From Kalaharituber pfeilii (lineage: Eukaryota > Ascomycota > Pezizomycetes > Pezizales > Pezizaceae), in the NCBI GenBank assembly GCA_015179045.1, contig WHUZ01000099.1, positions 148,413 through 212,412 of the forward strand: a stretch of DNA of 64,000 nt. Direction: 5' to 3'. The notes under the pieces are model-generated. The model searched no databases and had not been told where the DNA came from. It saw only the letters and a program-made list of their open reading frames with translations. Positions within the stretch are counted from its first letter, which is position 1. Each line of letters starts with the position of its first letter. This document shows, piece by piece, positions 54,900 through 64,000 of this stretch. A program made the translations under genes and the position numbers.

Positions 54900-57800
54900 T
54901 GGAGTACCAGACGCATTATGGTGAAGGTAGGATACCTGAACGTAGGAGGGGTAGTGTGGTAGGCCATGTATGGAGGGAGAATATTTTCAAGGAAGGGTGG
55001 GACTTGGGTTTTGAGGGAGAAGTTTGGAAGAGGAAGGAGGAGTCAGGGTGGAAGACAGGAACTCACCCAGGGCTGAAGAGAAGAGGGGAAGTAGGGGCGG
55101 AGACCAGGGTAGTAGGATGGGAAAGAGGAGGGAGAAGGTATGGGGAGGGGAGAAGGGGGGGGGACAATGTTGTGTGGGATAGAGTGGGTGATGTGGTAGT
55201 GGGGGGGGTATATGTAGATCGGGGAGAGGAGTTTGAAGGGTGGCTAGAGAGGGTGCTGGAAGTGGAAGGAGACTGTGTGATACTAGGTGACTGGAATGCA
55301 CATAGTGAGTTGTGGAGCTTGGAGGGACAGGAGAGAATAGCAGAGGAAAGATCTTGAGGGAGAAAATGGAGGGGGCGGGATTTAGCCTGGCTGGGGAGAG
55401 AGTAGGAACATGGAGGAGAGACGTAGAAGGGCGACTGAAAGAATCAAGGATTGATCTGGTTTGGTACGAGGGTGAGGGGGTAGAGGTGGAGTATCTAGAT
55501 TTAGGTTCGGACCATTCAGCACTGGTAGTGGAGTTCGAGAAGAAAAGAGAGGGAGAGGAAGAAGAGGTAAGGGTACGTATAGACTGGGAGCGGATGGAGA
55601 AAGAGATTGAGGGGTTGAATGGAGAGTGGGGAGAGCAGGAGAGAAAAGAGTGGGTGGAGAGAATAGGTGAGGGGGATGCATACCAGAAACTCAAGAGGTG
55701 GAAGAGATCACTTGAGAAGAAGGTCAGAGTGAGCGGAAAAAGCAAGAAGTGGTGGAGCGAGGAGATTGAGGAGCTGAGAAAGGAAGGTAAACAGGCTTGC
55801 AAGAGGAGGCGTGGGAGCTCGTGCGAGACTGGCAAATGAGGAAAAGAGTGAGGGGTTGGAAGGCAGCGGTACAGAAAATGAAGTGGAAGATCCGGAGGAG
55901 AAAAGTGTTGGAGAGAGTTCATAGAAGAGGAGGGAGTCAGTGATCCATGGAGGTTAGTGAGGGTGGCGAAGAACCCCTTTGGGAGAGGAGAAAAGATGGG
56001 GACTCTCATGATGAGGAGGGGAGGAGCTGGAAGGGATGTAGAAAAGGCGAAGCTCTGGTGAAGAGAACTTCGCCTTCAAAGAGGAAGAGGAGGAGACTCA
56101 GGAGAGCGGAGAGGTAGAGGAGGAGAGAGATAGAGACAGACAATGGAGGGCGTGGAGGAAAGAAGAAGAGTAGAGGAGGAGGTGAAAGCGGCCTAAGAAG
56201 CACAAAAAACACATCAGCGCCAGGTCCAGATGGAATTGGATATCGCCTTATCAAAGCGGCATTGAAGACACCATTCGGAGACCAGCTGGTGAACGAGGTT
56301 GCAGAGAAGTGGATGCAGAACCAGATTCCCAAGGAGTGGAAGGAAATGAAGGTTGTTATGATACCGAAACCAGGCAAGGATATTAGAACAACGAAGGCCT
56401 GGAGACGATCAACCTGATAAACTGTATAGGCAAGATCGGAGAGAAGGTAATGGCGAACCGGCTCCAGAGGGAAACAGACTCTTCCATAAAACTGCAGCTG
56501 GGTGCGAGGAAGGGCAGAAATGCAGTGCAAGCAATGGCGAGGGCGGTGACAAAGGCACAGAGGTGCCTGCACAGAGGGGGGGAGGCAGCATGGGTCACAG
56601 CAGATGTAAAGGGGGGGTTCAACATTGTTAGAAAGGAGGTGGTATTGAGAAGGATAGAGGAGAAGGGGAGCGTGGAGTAAGAAAGAAGAGGAGGTGGTGG
56701 AGAACTTCATGGGATGAGAGAATTCGGTGTGGAGTGGGATGGAAGAGTGAGAGGAAGAGGGAAGGCGAATGTAGGAGTCCCACAGGGGTCCCCACTGTCA
56801 CCAGTTCTCTTCTTGATTTTTATGGCACCAACAATGGAGAAGATTGAGAAGAGAGTAAGGGGGGTAGCGACAGGAGTGGAGGTTGAGGCCTTCGTATGTG
56901 GACGATATAGCAGTGACGGTCCTAGACTGGCATGGCTATTGGGATATGGGAGGCTGCGAGAGAAGGTAAAGAAGGAGGTGAAGGAGGTGGCAGAGGAGGA
57001 TCAGATCCCACTGGAAGAGTCGAAGTGGGAGATGATAACGTTTGGCGTAGGAAGAGGCAGAAGAAGGAGGGGAGTTTCTGAAGTGGCTGGGGGTCATCTT
57101 TGATGAAAATTTGACCTTTACGGCACACTGGAAAAACAGAGTCAGCAGAGCAAGAAGGTTGACCGGAGCACTAGCGGGGTTGGGAAATAGGGATTGGGGA
57201 ATAAGCCCGAGGAGCTGGAGACAGATTTATACGGGCATGATTAGAGCGGTGGCCATGTGGGGTAGTGAGATAGGTTGGAGAGGACAGAAGGAATGGAGAA
57301 GAGAAATGGAGAGAGTACAGCTGCAAGCATTAAAGAAGGCAGCTGGAGGGGGAGAGGCACAGGGGTGAGGGGGTGAACGCAGTGTGCGGAGTGGAGGGGC
57401 GGAGGTGATCCTGGACGCAGCACAGGCAAGGCGATGGTTCGGGAAGTGGAGTACCATCGAGCTTGCAGAACTATGCACAGGAGATTTCAGGAGAGGAATG
57501 AGGAGAAGGAGGAGGGACGAGGAACTGGAAGGACTGGGGTGCAGTGGGCCCTGGAAGAGGGGGATGGATATGAAAGCGTTTTGGACCGCTGGCAGGGGCA
57601 GTGGTCAAGGTTCTCGGAGGAGGGCGAGGAGATTCTCATGGGAGGAGAGTGTGAGAAGGTGAAAGTGGAGTGCGCAGAGAGGCTAGGTAGAAAAGGGGGA
57701 GGGAGAGAAGAGTGGGAGACCTCGGTTGAGGAAGCCGGAAGAGGGAGAGCGGTTCTCTTCTCGGATGGTAGTAAGGTCGAGGACAGCAAGGTGAGGGCGG

Positions 57801-58470
57801 GGTGTGGGGAGATCAGCGGTGGTGCGGAGGTAGTAGGGAGAACGGCGACGTTTTTGAGGGGAGGTGAGGGGGTGAGAAGTGCGCTGGAGAGTGTACCGGA
57901 GGAGGTACCGGTCCTGGTTTGCTTAGATTCTGAAGCTGCTGTCATGGCGATTCAGAAGGCAGGCAGGGAGGGAAAGGGAAAGACGGAGGATGTGAGAAGG
58001 GTGGTGAATGCAGTGGCGAGGAGAAAGAAGAAGGGGGGGATGCGAAACTGTTGTGGGTAAAAGCTCACATCGGAATCGCAGGCAATGAGAAGGCGGATGA
58101 GTGGGCGAAGAAGGGGACGGTGATGCAGGGAAGGAGGTGGCCACCGGAAGTTGGGTGCGCAGAGGGTGAAGGCGTGGAGGAAGGAGAAGAGAGAAGTGGA
58201 CGGCTTTGGAGGAGGAAAGGTCATGGAGTGGAATAGGATAGCAGTATCCAATTTCACTGCCTTTGCGCCTGGAGAGAGGGAGGTGTGCAGTGTGGTTGAA
58301 GAGGATAGGGGCGGCTGAGTCGGATAAGTGCAGGTGCGGGGAGGTGCAAACCGGGGAGCACCTCGCTTTCCGATGCAGAAACCAGAAGAACCGTCCAGAA
58401 GGCTTTGAGAGGTGGGGCGACATGGAAAAGAATTGGAAGAGAAAGGCGAGAGAATGGGGAGGAGTATGAC
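54900..58470 (+). pseudogene. LINE family 2 ORF2 (endonuclease, RT, RNase H), frameshifted
   Basis: Domains lie in order but in shifting frames. The endonuclease begins near GYLNVGGV (about 54925) and keeps ILGDWNAHSELW (about 55280) and GSDHSALVVEF (about 55505). The reverse transcriptase starts TSAPGPDGIGYRLIKAAL (56208), with motif A ADVKGGFN (about 56602), GVPQGSPLSPVLF (about 56778) and the catalytic YVDD at 56895-56906. RNase H shows LFSDGSKVED (about 57752), CLDSEAAVMAI and VKAHIGIAGNEKADEWAKKG (about 58053). A C-terminal CCHC motif, CRCGEVQTGEHLAFRC, lies at 58329-58376. Stops appear inside RT, for example after KAWRRST near 56420. The mutational pattern is mostly single-base indels. 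Confidence 0.88.
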
Positions 58471-58675
58471 GTTTTGGAGAATTTCTTCGCTGGGTCGAGT
58501 TCTAGAAGCTAGGAGAGCGGGGGCGACGGCGCGTGGGGGCCATGTACGTAGAGAGTTAGTTTAGCCTGTCTCCGGGCTATGAGGGCTTGCCCAGGGACCC
58601 TGCCATGGCCAAGTGCTACAAGCGGGGTTATGTGATTAAAAAAAAAAAAAAAAAAAAAAAAAGTATTGTTTTACT

Positions 58676-59836
58676 GTATCCCTTGGTGTGTGCACAAAGA
58701 TTGAAAGTCATGACTATAAGCAGCATTTGAGCACCAGAAGTGATCAGACTCGTCATTGCTCTAGAACAGTATTCACTGCTGTGTGACTTCATTTACCTTC
58801 AACCGGCCTCGACATATATACAGACACCCATGCATATAAGTAGCTGACTGGCCAGATGCATGGAGACCCCAAAGCGTAAGTCACTCCAGCTATTGCAACA
58901 GATAATTACTATTGAAAGGCAGCCAGGCCATACCGATCTTCGGAAGCCGAGGTCGACGTAGCCTACATAGCTACATTGACAATACTGTACATGCGAGAGA
59001 ACCGCCAACTCTATTTTTTCCAGCTCGGAAGTGCAGCCACTGCAGATTCGTCCTAAACTCACCGTTCTATTTCAATGGCATCCTACATGCATGTGCTGTA
59101 GCAACTCCCAAGCTAATTACCAGCATGCCCAAGAACACAGTAGCCGAAAGCTTATTATCCACGGCCGATACAGTATCTTGCTCGACTTGAATAAACCAGA
59201 CGCGGGGGGATAACAATCTACTGCATTCAGCAAGAGCTACAGTTCATTGTCTGTACACGCAAACGGCTTCTCGCCAGCTTCAAAGCATGCGTGTGAAAAT
59301 CTAGAGCTAGGTAAAGGCACACGTAAGCTTCGAATTTTGAAGCTCGTGAAACGTTTAAACATGGTGCCGCGCGTCAAGAGTTATCAGGTTCCCAAGCCCA
59401 ACAAAAGTTTGTTCTCACAATTGCCTTTGTTGAGAATTTGATGGAAGATCTGGCCAGCATGACGAGCTTTCGAAAAGGTTCCGTGGACTGAGGGCCGGAT
59501 GGTCAAGAGTTACTGTAGCACTTGGCCTCGACGACAGCGCTGTCGCATTAAATGGCGTGCCTAGAGGGGAAATAAACAGCAGTCTGATACAACGCATGTG
59601 CAGGACAAATGCAAGATATCCAAATCATGCTTTTACACAGATTCTTATTTTACACTGTACGGCAAGTTCAACCAATCCACATAGATTTGCAAGTGGATAG
59701 CCTTTTCAGCATATCTCGAACTATCATGCGTCCTATTCCTTTGTCGTTCTGTACAGTGCTACAAGCCAGTGACGTGGAAGTCTGAGATGTCCCTCGGTGG
59801 AAAGAACTAACCTCTTTTATTTTTGTTCATTACTCG
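58676..59836. other. Intergenic, nothing recognised
   Basis: Open frames at 58799-59062 (-), 58912-59190 and 59247-59441 have no domain. No repeat was defined. Confidence 0.4.
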
Positions 59837-60073
59837 GTAGAGGAAACGGCAGCTTATTTGTTTAAGGGGTGTCGGGGGTGACAAGGGCCGATGGCCTTAA
59901 GGTGGGGAGAGCAGGAGCTGACTAACACCAAAGGAGGAGAGGTGGAGTTCGGGAGTTCATGGAAGCGGTAGCAGAGGCCTTTTTCTTTTAACTTCTTGTA
60001 GATAGCTATTCAATAGCTCTCATCACGGTCCAGCAGGACCGCATACGAGTACTGAACCAAAAAAAAGAAAAAA
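59837..60073 (+). mobile_element. LINE family 1, diverged 5'-truncated copy
   Basis: At 59838 the translation EETAAYLFKGCRG matches the EETARHLLEGCRVW end of family 1 ORF2, with a stop soon after. The end at 60018-60073 carries a variant hairpin, CGGTCC-AGCA-GGACCG, then the usual gcatacgagtactga and A-rich tail. The stem differs from all other copies at both sides, so pairing is kept. No target duplication was found; the copy looks old. Confidence 0.65.
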
Positions 60074-60943
60074 GGGTACCGTCTTGCTGGACTCATGGTG
60101 AAAGAATTGACCTCACACACATGCATCAGGCCAGCGAGTGTATATTATTTTCTAGTGAGCTACGCTTTTATTAAGTAGCTGTAGACCAGGGCACCAGACA
60201 GGGAAGCAGAAGTAGATGAAACCGGATCTTTAAGTAACAGAAAATCCTTGACGTATCAATGCCGTGCTGGCCTGATTGCGAAATCTAATGATCGGGTGTG
60301 AGGGATACTGTTGAACTCGATGATGCCCTTGAGCAATGAATCACGTTATGCTGGCTTGGATAAAGTATGATAATCTCAGGCATCTAATCCTAAGGTTAGT
60401 TATACCTAGCTCCCACAGTTGTGAGGCTGCACAGGGATCCGCAACGGGTCGGACCGTTCCAGTACTTCAATTGCAGCAAATCTCACCTTGAACAGATTTT
60501 CATGAATTGTTCGTTGGCTTTCCTTTACAGCAGGGCCCTCTATCTCAACAAATTAATAGTGAGGTTTAACCATGTTAGCGACGCGTGCATTGGCCGATTC
60601 GTGCTGCTCTGCTCCTGCATAGTAGGGTGCACCTACATTGGATTGCTAGCAATTAGTTTACATCTACCCGTTAAACCTCATTAAGTAAGCTTAAGCACCT
60701 TGTTCCGCATGATATGCATATAGGAGTATGCTGGAGCTAAAATATCAAGAAGGAGGGAAAATCATGGAGTAATATCCTAGTCGGATCAGAATGGCATTGC
60801 TACATATGCTACTTGCCTACCATCCTCTCACGGCTGAGGACAGGGAAGGGCATGAGGAATGAATGGGAGACGAAGATAGGACGAATGCAGAGAGAGACAA
60901 ACTGCAAAACATCTGGCGTTCAGGTGTAGGGCGATGGTATACC
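60074..60943. other. Intergenic, nothing recognised
   Basis: The open frame at 60421-60684 has no domain and I do not call it. Confidence 0.4.
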
Positions 60944-60958
60944 CAGGAGGGTGGCAGA

Positions 60959-61425
60959 TTTTTTTTTTTTTTTTTTTTTTTTATATCAATACTCGCAGAC
61001 CGCCCGAAGGGCTATGGCGAGGTCTTTATTAAAAGAGAGAAAGAAACGAAGAAGTCAACAACCCCAAATAACTACTCTCAACCAACTACCTAACTACCTA
61101 CATGTATTGCCCGCGAACTCCTCCATGATGCGGGTGGCGCCCGGTATCTCCTACTTCCGTCCCCTCTCCGACTCATACCGGACCGACTTGTGCCATCGTC
61201 CACTCAGCCTCACCTTCTCGACATCCATCTCTTTTCCCAGGTAAATCACCACCGAGCTGGTTTTCTTGCCTTCCTCCTCCAACACGTCCCTCTTCCTAAG
61301 CCAGCGAATCCCCCTTATCTTCCCTAACTCCTTATTCGCAGCTTCCAACCACTGTTTGACCTTTCCCAGGTCTTTCCTCAGTGCGATACCGTGTATCACG
61401 ATGCCGGCTTTTCCCCTAGTGGTGG
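60959..61425 (-). mobile_element. LINE family 1 tail joined to ORF1-like sequence, 467 bp
   Basis: A perfect 15-bp duplication, caggagggtggcaga, stands at 60944-60958 and 61426-61440. On the minus strand the element opens within an ORF1-like frame (GIVIHGIALRKDLGKVKQWL ... SSVVIYLGKEMDVEKV ... GRK stop at 61151). A short UTR, aataaagacc, the family 1 hairpin (loop TTC) and the A tail follow. There is no ORF2 between ORF1 and the tail. It is either a copy of an internally deleted element or a distinct non-autonomous family. Confidence 0.82.
61151..61420 (-). pseudogene. ORF1-like fragment in a LINE family 1 element
   Basis: About 90 residues with the pattern of the RRM-like part of LINE ORF1: a start like VIHGI, a helix KVKQWLEAANKELGKI, then RWLRK, SSVVIYL and GRWHKSVRYE. 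It resembles the region SQLKFEVVNAEEAVKVL...GGERKVVEKY of the family 2 ORF1 in layout. It is open to the stop at 61151, but truncated at its start by reverse transcription. Confidence 0.6.
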
Positions 61426-61603
61426 CAGGAGGGTGGCAGAGATGGGAGGATGTAGGTGAAGACAGGTAGATGGGAAGGCAGGAGAATGGCGAAGAGATGG
61501 ATATCCTCGAGCAGCTACTCTACTCCATAAGCGTATAAATGGTGGGAGGACAGGGGAACAGGAGGGAGGATAGTGTAGCTAGCTCTAGGTTTTCTGTTAT
61601 GTC

Positions 61604-61663
61604 CGTCTCTGCGCATGAGGGCTTCGACCCAGGGACCCTGCTATGGCTGCAAGCGGGGTTATG
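61604..61663 (+). mobile_element. LINE family 2 tail, short, without oligo(A)
   Basis: catgagggcttcgacccagg, then gaccctgctatggc and gcaagcggggttatgtgat, matches the 3' end of the full LINE with small gaps. The 3' stem ACCCTGC/GCGGGGT is kept with a shorter loop. The A tail has been lost and no target duplication was found. Confidence 0.7.
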
Positions 61664-64000
61664 TGATATTTCTCCAATATGCCCTACAGCCAGGTGCTTG
61701 GTTTATCAGCCTTAGTATGGGTTTTAACGTTGATATTTGCAAACCAAATATGAACAGTGAAACACCCAGGTGGCTGACCTCCTCCTGCATTTCAACAGTT
61801 TTGTTGACCATCATGATAGTGGCATTAAATCAAAGATTTAGGAATTACCCACTCTATAGCGACCCAAGGTAACTATCAAACTTCTGTTGATCAAGGAAAA
61901 GACGGTATCGAATATGGCTCGTTCGCTATGTAGCCTGCCTTGGCAGCAAATTGAATATCTTCATCCATAATCCGCATGGATGTATTCGTGGGGCTATAGT
62001 CGGTGCCTGAATGATCATAGTGACATGAATCGATAGTTCAGAGCCTATATCCCCTCGCTGCTATCCAGTGTCTAAAAAATGGCAATATATGCATCGTGTG
62101 GAACGTAATATAGAATAACCCTCTGTGTGTACTGTGTGCATGTTCCTGGGACCCACATCCTGAGGCATTACTGGTCAACTTCGTCATGCCTGCTGACGTG
62201 CCAACGATAAGCTCACGAGATCACAGCAGCTTGTGGAAGTCAAAAATATATATCGTTTTGCTCCCGGGCTGGAGACCCATTTACGTATTTAGACCTATCA
62301 GTATCACAGTCAATAAAGCTGGGTTGCGTGTCATCCAATAAGCTTCAGGTTATATTACCCAAGCACTGGTAAGACAATTGGCGTGCACGAAGATATAGAA
62401 GCTCAACTGGGCCTGTGAGTACATGGGTGCCTGATTACTGCAACGAACTCAAGCAAGGTACCAGAGGAACGTGTAAACTTGAAATATTGGATACATCAAT
62501 CCATTGAGTTAAGTGTGGACAAATTCAAGAGCAGCTGCATGAATGGCGGTGCTAGACGCAGCTTGGCCTCGGTGTGTTTGGATAGAAAAATGTCCCATTC
62601 TCATACTCCTAAAGCTAAGGCTTCATTTCTTCAATACCTACAATCTACATAAACATAGTTGTCGATCACAGAGAGGGACTACAAAGGAAATGATGACTCA
62701 TGATTCTTCCGTTGGCGCACAATAAGAACGTTATAAGGCTTTATGGAGTTTTATGCTGGTAGTGAGAAGCCCTCGGGCTTAGCGGAGGGTGTTTGCATAG
62801 GCAGTATGCGCATGTATAAACTTTCAACCAGCATCAACCTGTGGATGTTCACTAACGACTCGAAATATCTTAACATCGGAGCTGCTTCCGATTTTCAACT
62901 ACTGTAATGTTCGCAGGCCCGGCCTTGGTGGCCACGGCTCTTGTGTCATACATAATCTAATGACCTATACATCTTTATATTAACAGTTCTATTGAAAGTT
63001 ATAAGGCTGCAAGCCGCGTGGAGTAGTATTCAATCTAGAGCGATAGCCATGACCTGCTTCGCTATTGGTCTTCCAGAACATTTGCACGCATGTAACTATG
63101 GGCAATGCCATTGCCTTGCAAATGCAAGGATGAGTTGCCCGTCGCCCATACACAGCGTTCCATATGAGACGACAAGCAGGCTCTCTCCATCGGATCCCAA
63201 ACCTTCCTCTTCGATTTAAACCAGTCTCCCATTGGGCAGTTTATATAAGGGCATTTGCTGGCAATACATGAGGCCTTATCCCAAACTCGCGAAAGTGTTT
63301 CTTCGGATTCTGCATGGTGTATGGGTACGTGTGGGCACCCGGTCACCGCATGGGACCGTGCACGTTTACCACAATGCATATCAATTAGAAATGAGTTATC
63401 GTCGACTGCCATATTGCTTCAGATTGCCGCAGCGAGGCGGTGCAATCCCACACCCCCATACACCCCAAAGGCTGCCCGGCAGGTGGTGTTCAGACGCATA
63501 TAGGGCTGATCACGTTACCTCAAACTCACGTGAGGTGAGCCCACCCTTATTCATCTGACTCGTAACGGCGGGGTGCAGAGACTGCAATGATAGTACAAAT
63601 GATGCTTGGCAATGACAAGTTAGCTAGACGGTTATGGTCTAGTAACTGAATTCCTTTCATCCGCATTGCAAATTTATACAGTTCTCAGACCTATTTTACT
63701 TTCAGTAGGCGTAGCTACATCGCTCACCGTCAAAACGGAATCTGCATTCTTACGTACCCATCAGATGCATTATATGGATAGTCGTACCTTAATATGTCCG
63801 GCTACCAGCATCTTGGGAAATCAAAGTCATGAACAAAGTTCCTGAAGGCCATGCTGCGGGCCACATCACAATATCGTCTTGAATGTGTAATTCAGGTCAT
63901 ATTAACTGTACTTGGATAGCTTTAGAATACTGTAGCTAGGCGACCATGACCGATCACTCAACTTGAAACTGTGCTGTTCTGCAAGCTCTCTCAGGAAATC
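61664..64000. other. 2.3-kb unexplained region at the window end
   Basis: No gene, repeat or element is recognised. Frames at 62992-63219, 63062-63412 (-) and 63232-63558 overlap on opposite strands and show no domain. A gene beginning beyond the window could have its flank here. Confidence 0.4.

Larger units (their letters stand above)
52650..58662 (+). mobile_element. Full-length Tad1-type LINE (family 2), about 6.0 kb, decayed
   Basis: The direct repeat gtattgttttact at 52637-52649 and 58663-58675 bounds the element, and the 3' end carries about 25 As. It contains ORF1 with two zinc knuckles, then ORF2 with endonuclease, reverse transcriptase, RNase H and a C-terminal CCHC motif, the Tad1-clade layout. 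The plus strand is strongly A/G-rich. Many frameshifts and a few stops break both ORFs, but domains are in order, with no large deletion. The first 400 bp (52650-53063) are the 5' UTR. The target duplication shows that both ends are complete. Confidence 0.9.

Noticed and set aside
53174..57945. Long minus-strand frames inside the LINE (for example 54987-56009)
   Set aside because: The LINE plus strand is A/G-rich, so its complement rarely has stops. The plus-strand frames contain the conserved domains.
63062..63558. Overlapping frames of about 110 codons on both strands near the window end
   Set aside because: No domain, no splice logic, and the two strands are equally open; not supported as genes.

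Overview
The window looks like nuclear DNA of a filamentous ascomycete (Pezizomycotina). The signs are short introns of 55-80 nt with GTAAGT/GTATGC donors and CTAAC/CTGAC-like branch sites, a HET-domain gene, a STAND gene (fungal helical N-domain, NACHT, ankyrin repeats), a GFA-type zinc protein, and non-LTR retrotransposons of the Tad1 type. A repeat-rich, gene-poor genome such as a Pezizomycete is my guess, at low confidence. There are no CRISPR arrays, operons or rRNA genes, and no tRNA I can support.

Layout. 4.5-8.2 kb (-): a 1222-residue, mostly disordered fungal protein. 12.9-15.0 kb (-): a 701-residue secreted-then-anchored membrane protein with a Cys-rich ectodomain. 20.5-22.2 kb (+): a HET-domain protein. 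22-29 kb: a repeat field holding a deleted Harbinger-like element, a pogo/Tigger-like MITE, 5'-truncated LINEs and a three-layer nested insertion. 29.1-32.35 kb (+): a five-exon NACHT-ankyrin gene. 32.7-34.3 kb: four very short LINE tails. 36.6-40.3 kb (+): a four-exon membrane/coiled-coil protein whose first intron carries a hAT-like MITE with a LINE tail inside it. 41.8-42.2 kb (-): the GFA/CENP-V family protein. 43.9-46.2 and 49.3-51.2 kb (-): two decayed paralogues of a family I do not recognise. 52.65-58.66 kb (+): a complete but frameshift-ridden LINE with ORF1, endonuclease, RT, RNase H and target-site duplications. 59-64 kb: more LINE tails, otherwise unexplained.

Two LINE families dominate. 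Family 1 is represented only by 5'-truncated copies. Its twelve 3' ends all end in a small hairpin, with changing loops and at least two compensated stems, followed by oligo(A). Family 2 is the full-length element plus three tails, and it has a different conserved 3' stem. The repeated 3' structures, tiny tail-only insertions with clean target duplications, and one copy that joins ORF1-like coding sequence directly to the family 1 tail suggest reverse transcription primed by recognition of a 3' RNA structure. This is the most interesting signal in the window.

The HET and NACHT-ankyrin genes lie 7 kb apart. They belong to families used for fungal non-self recognition and programmed cell death. 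The ankyrin region contains a duplicated 207-bp unit, a form that allows rapid repeat reshuffling.
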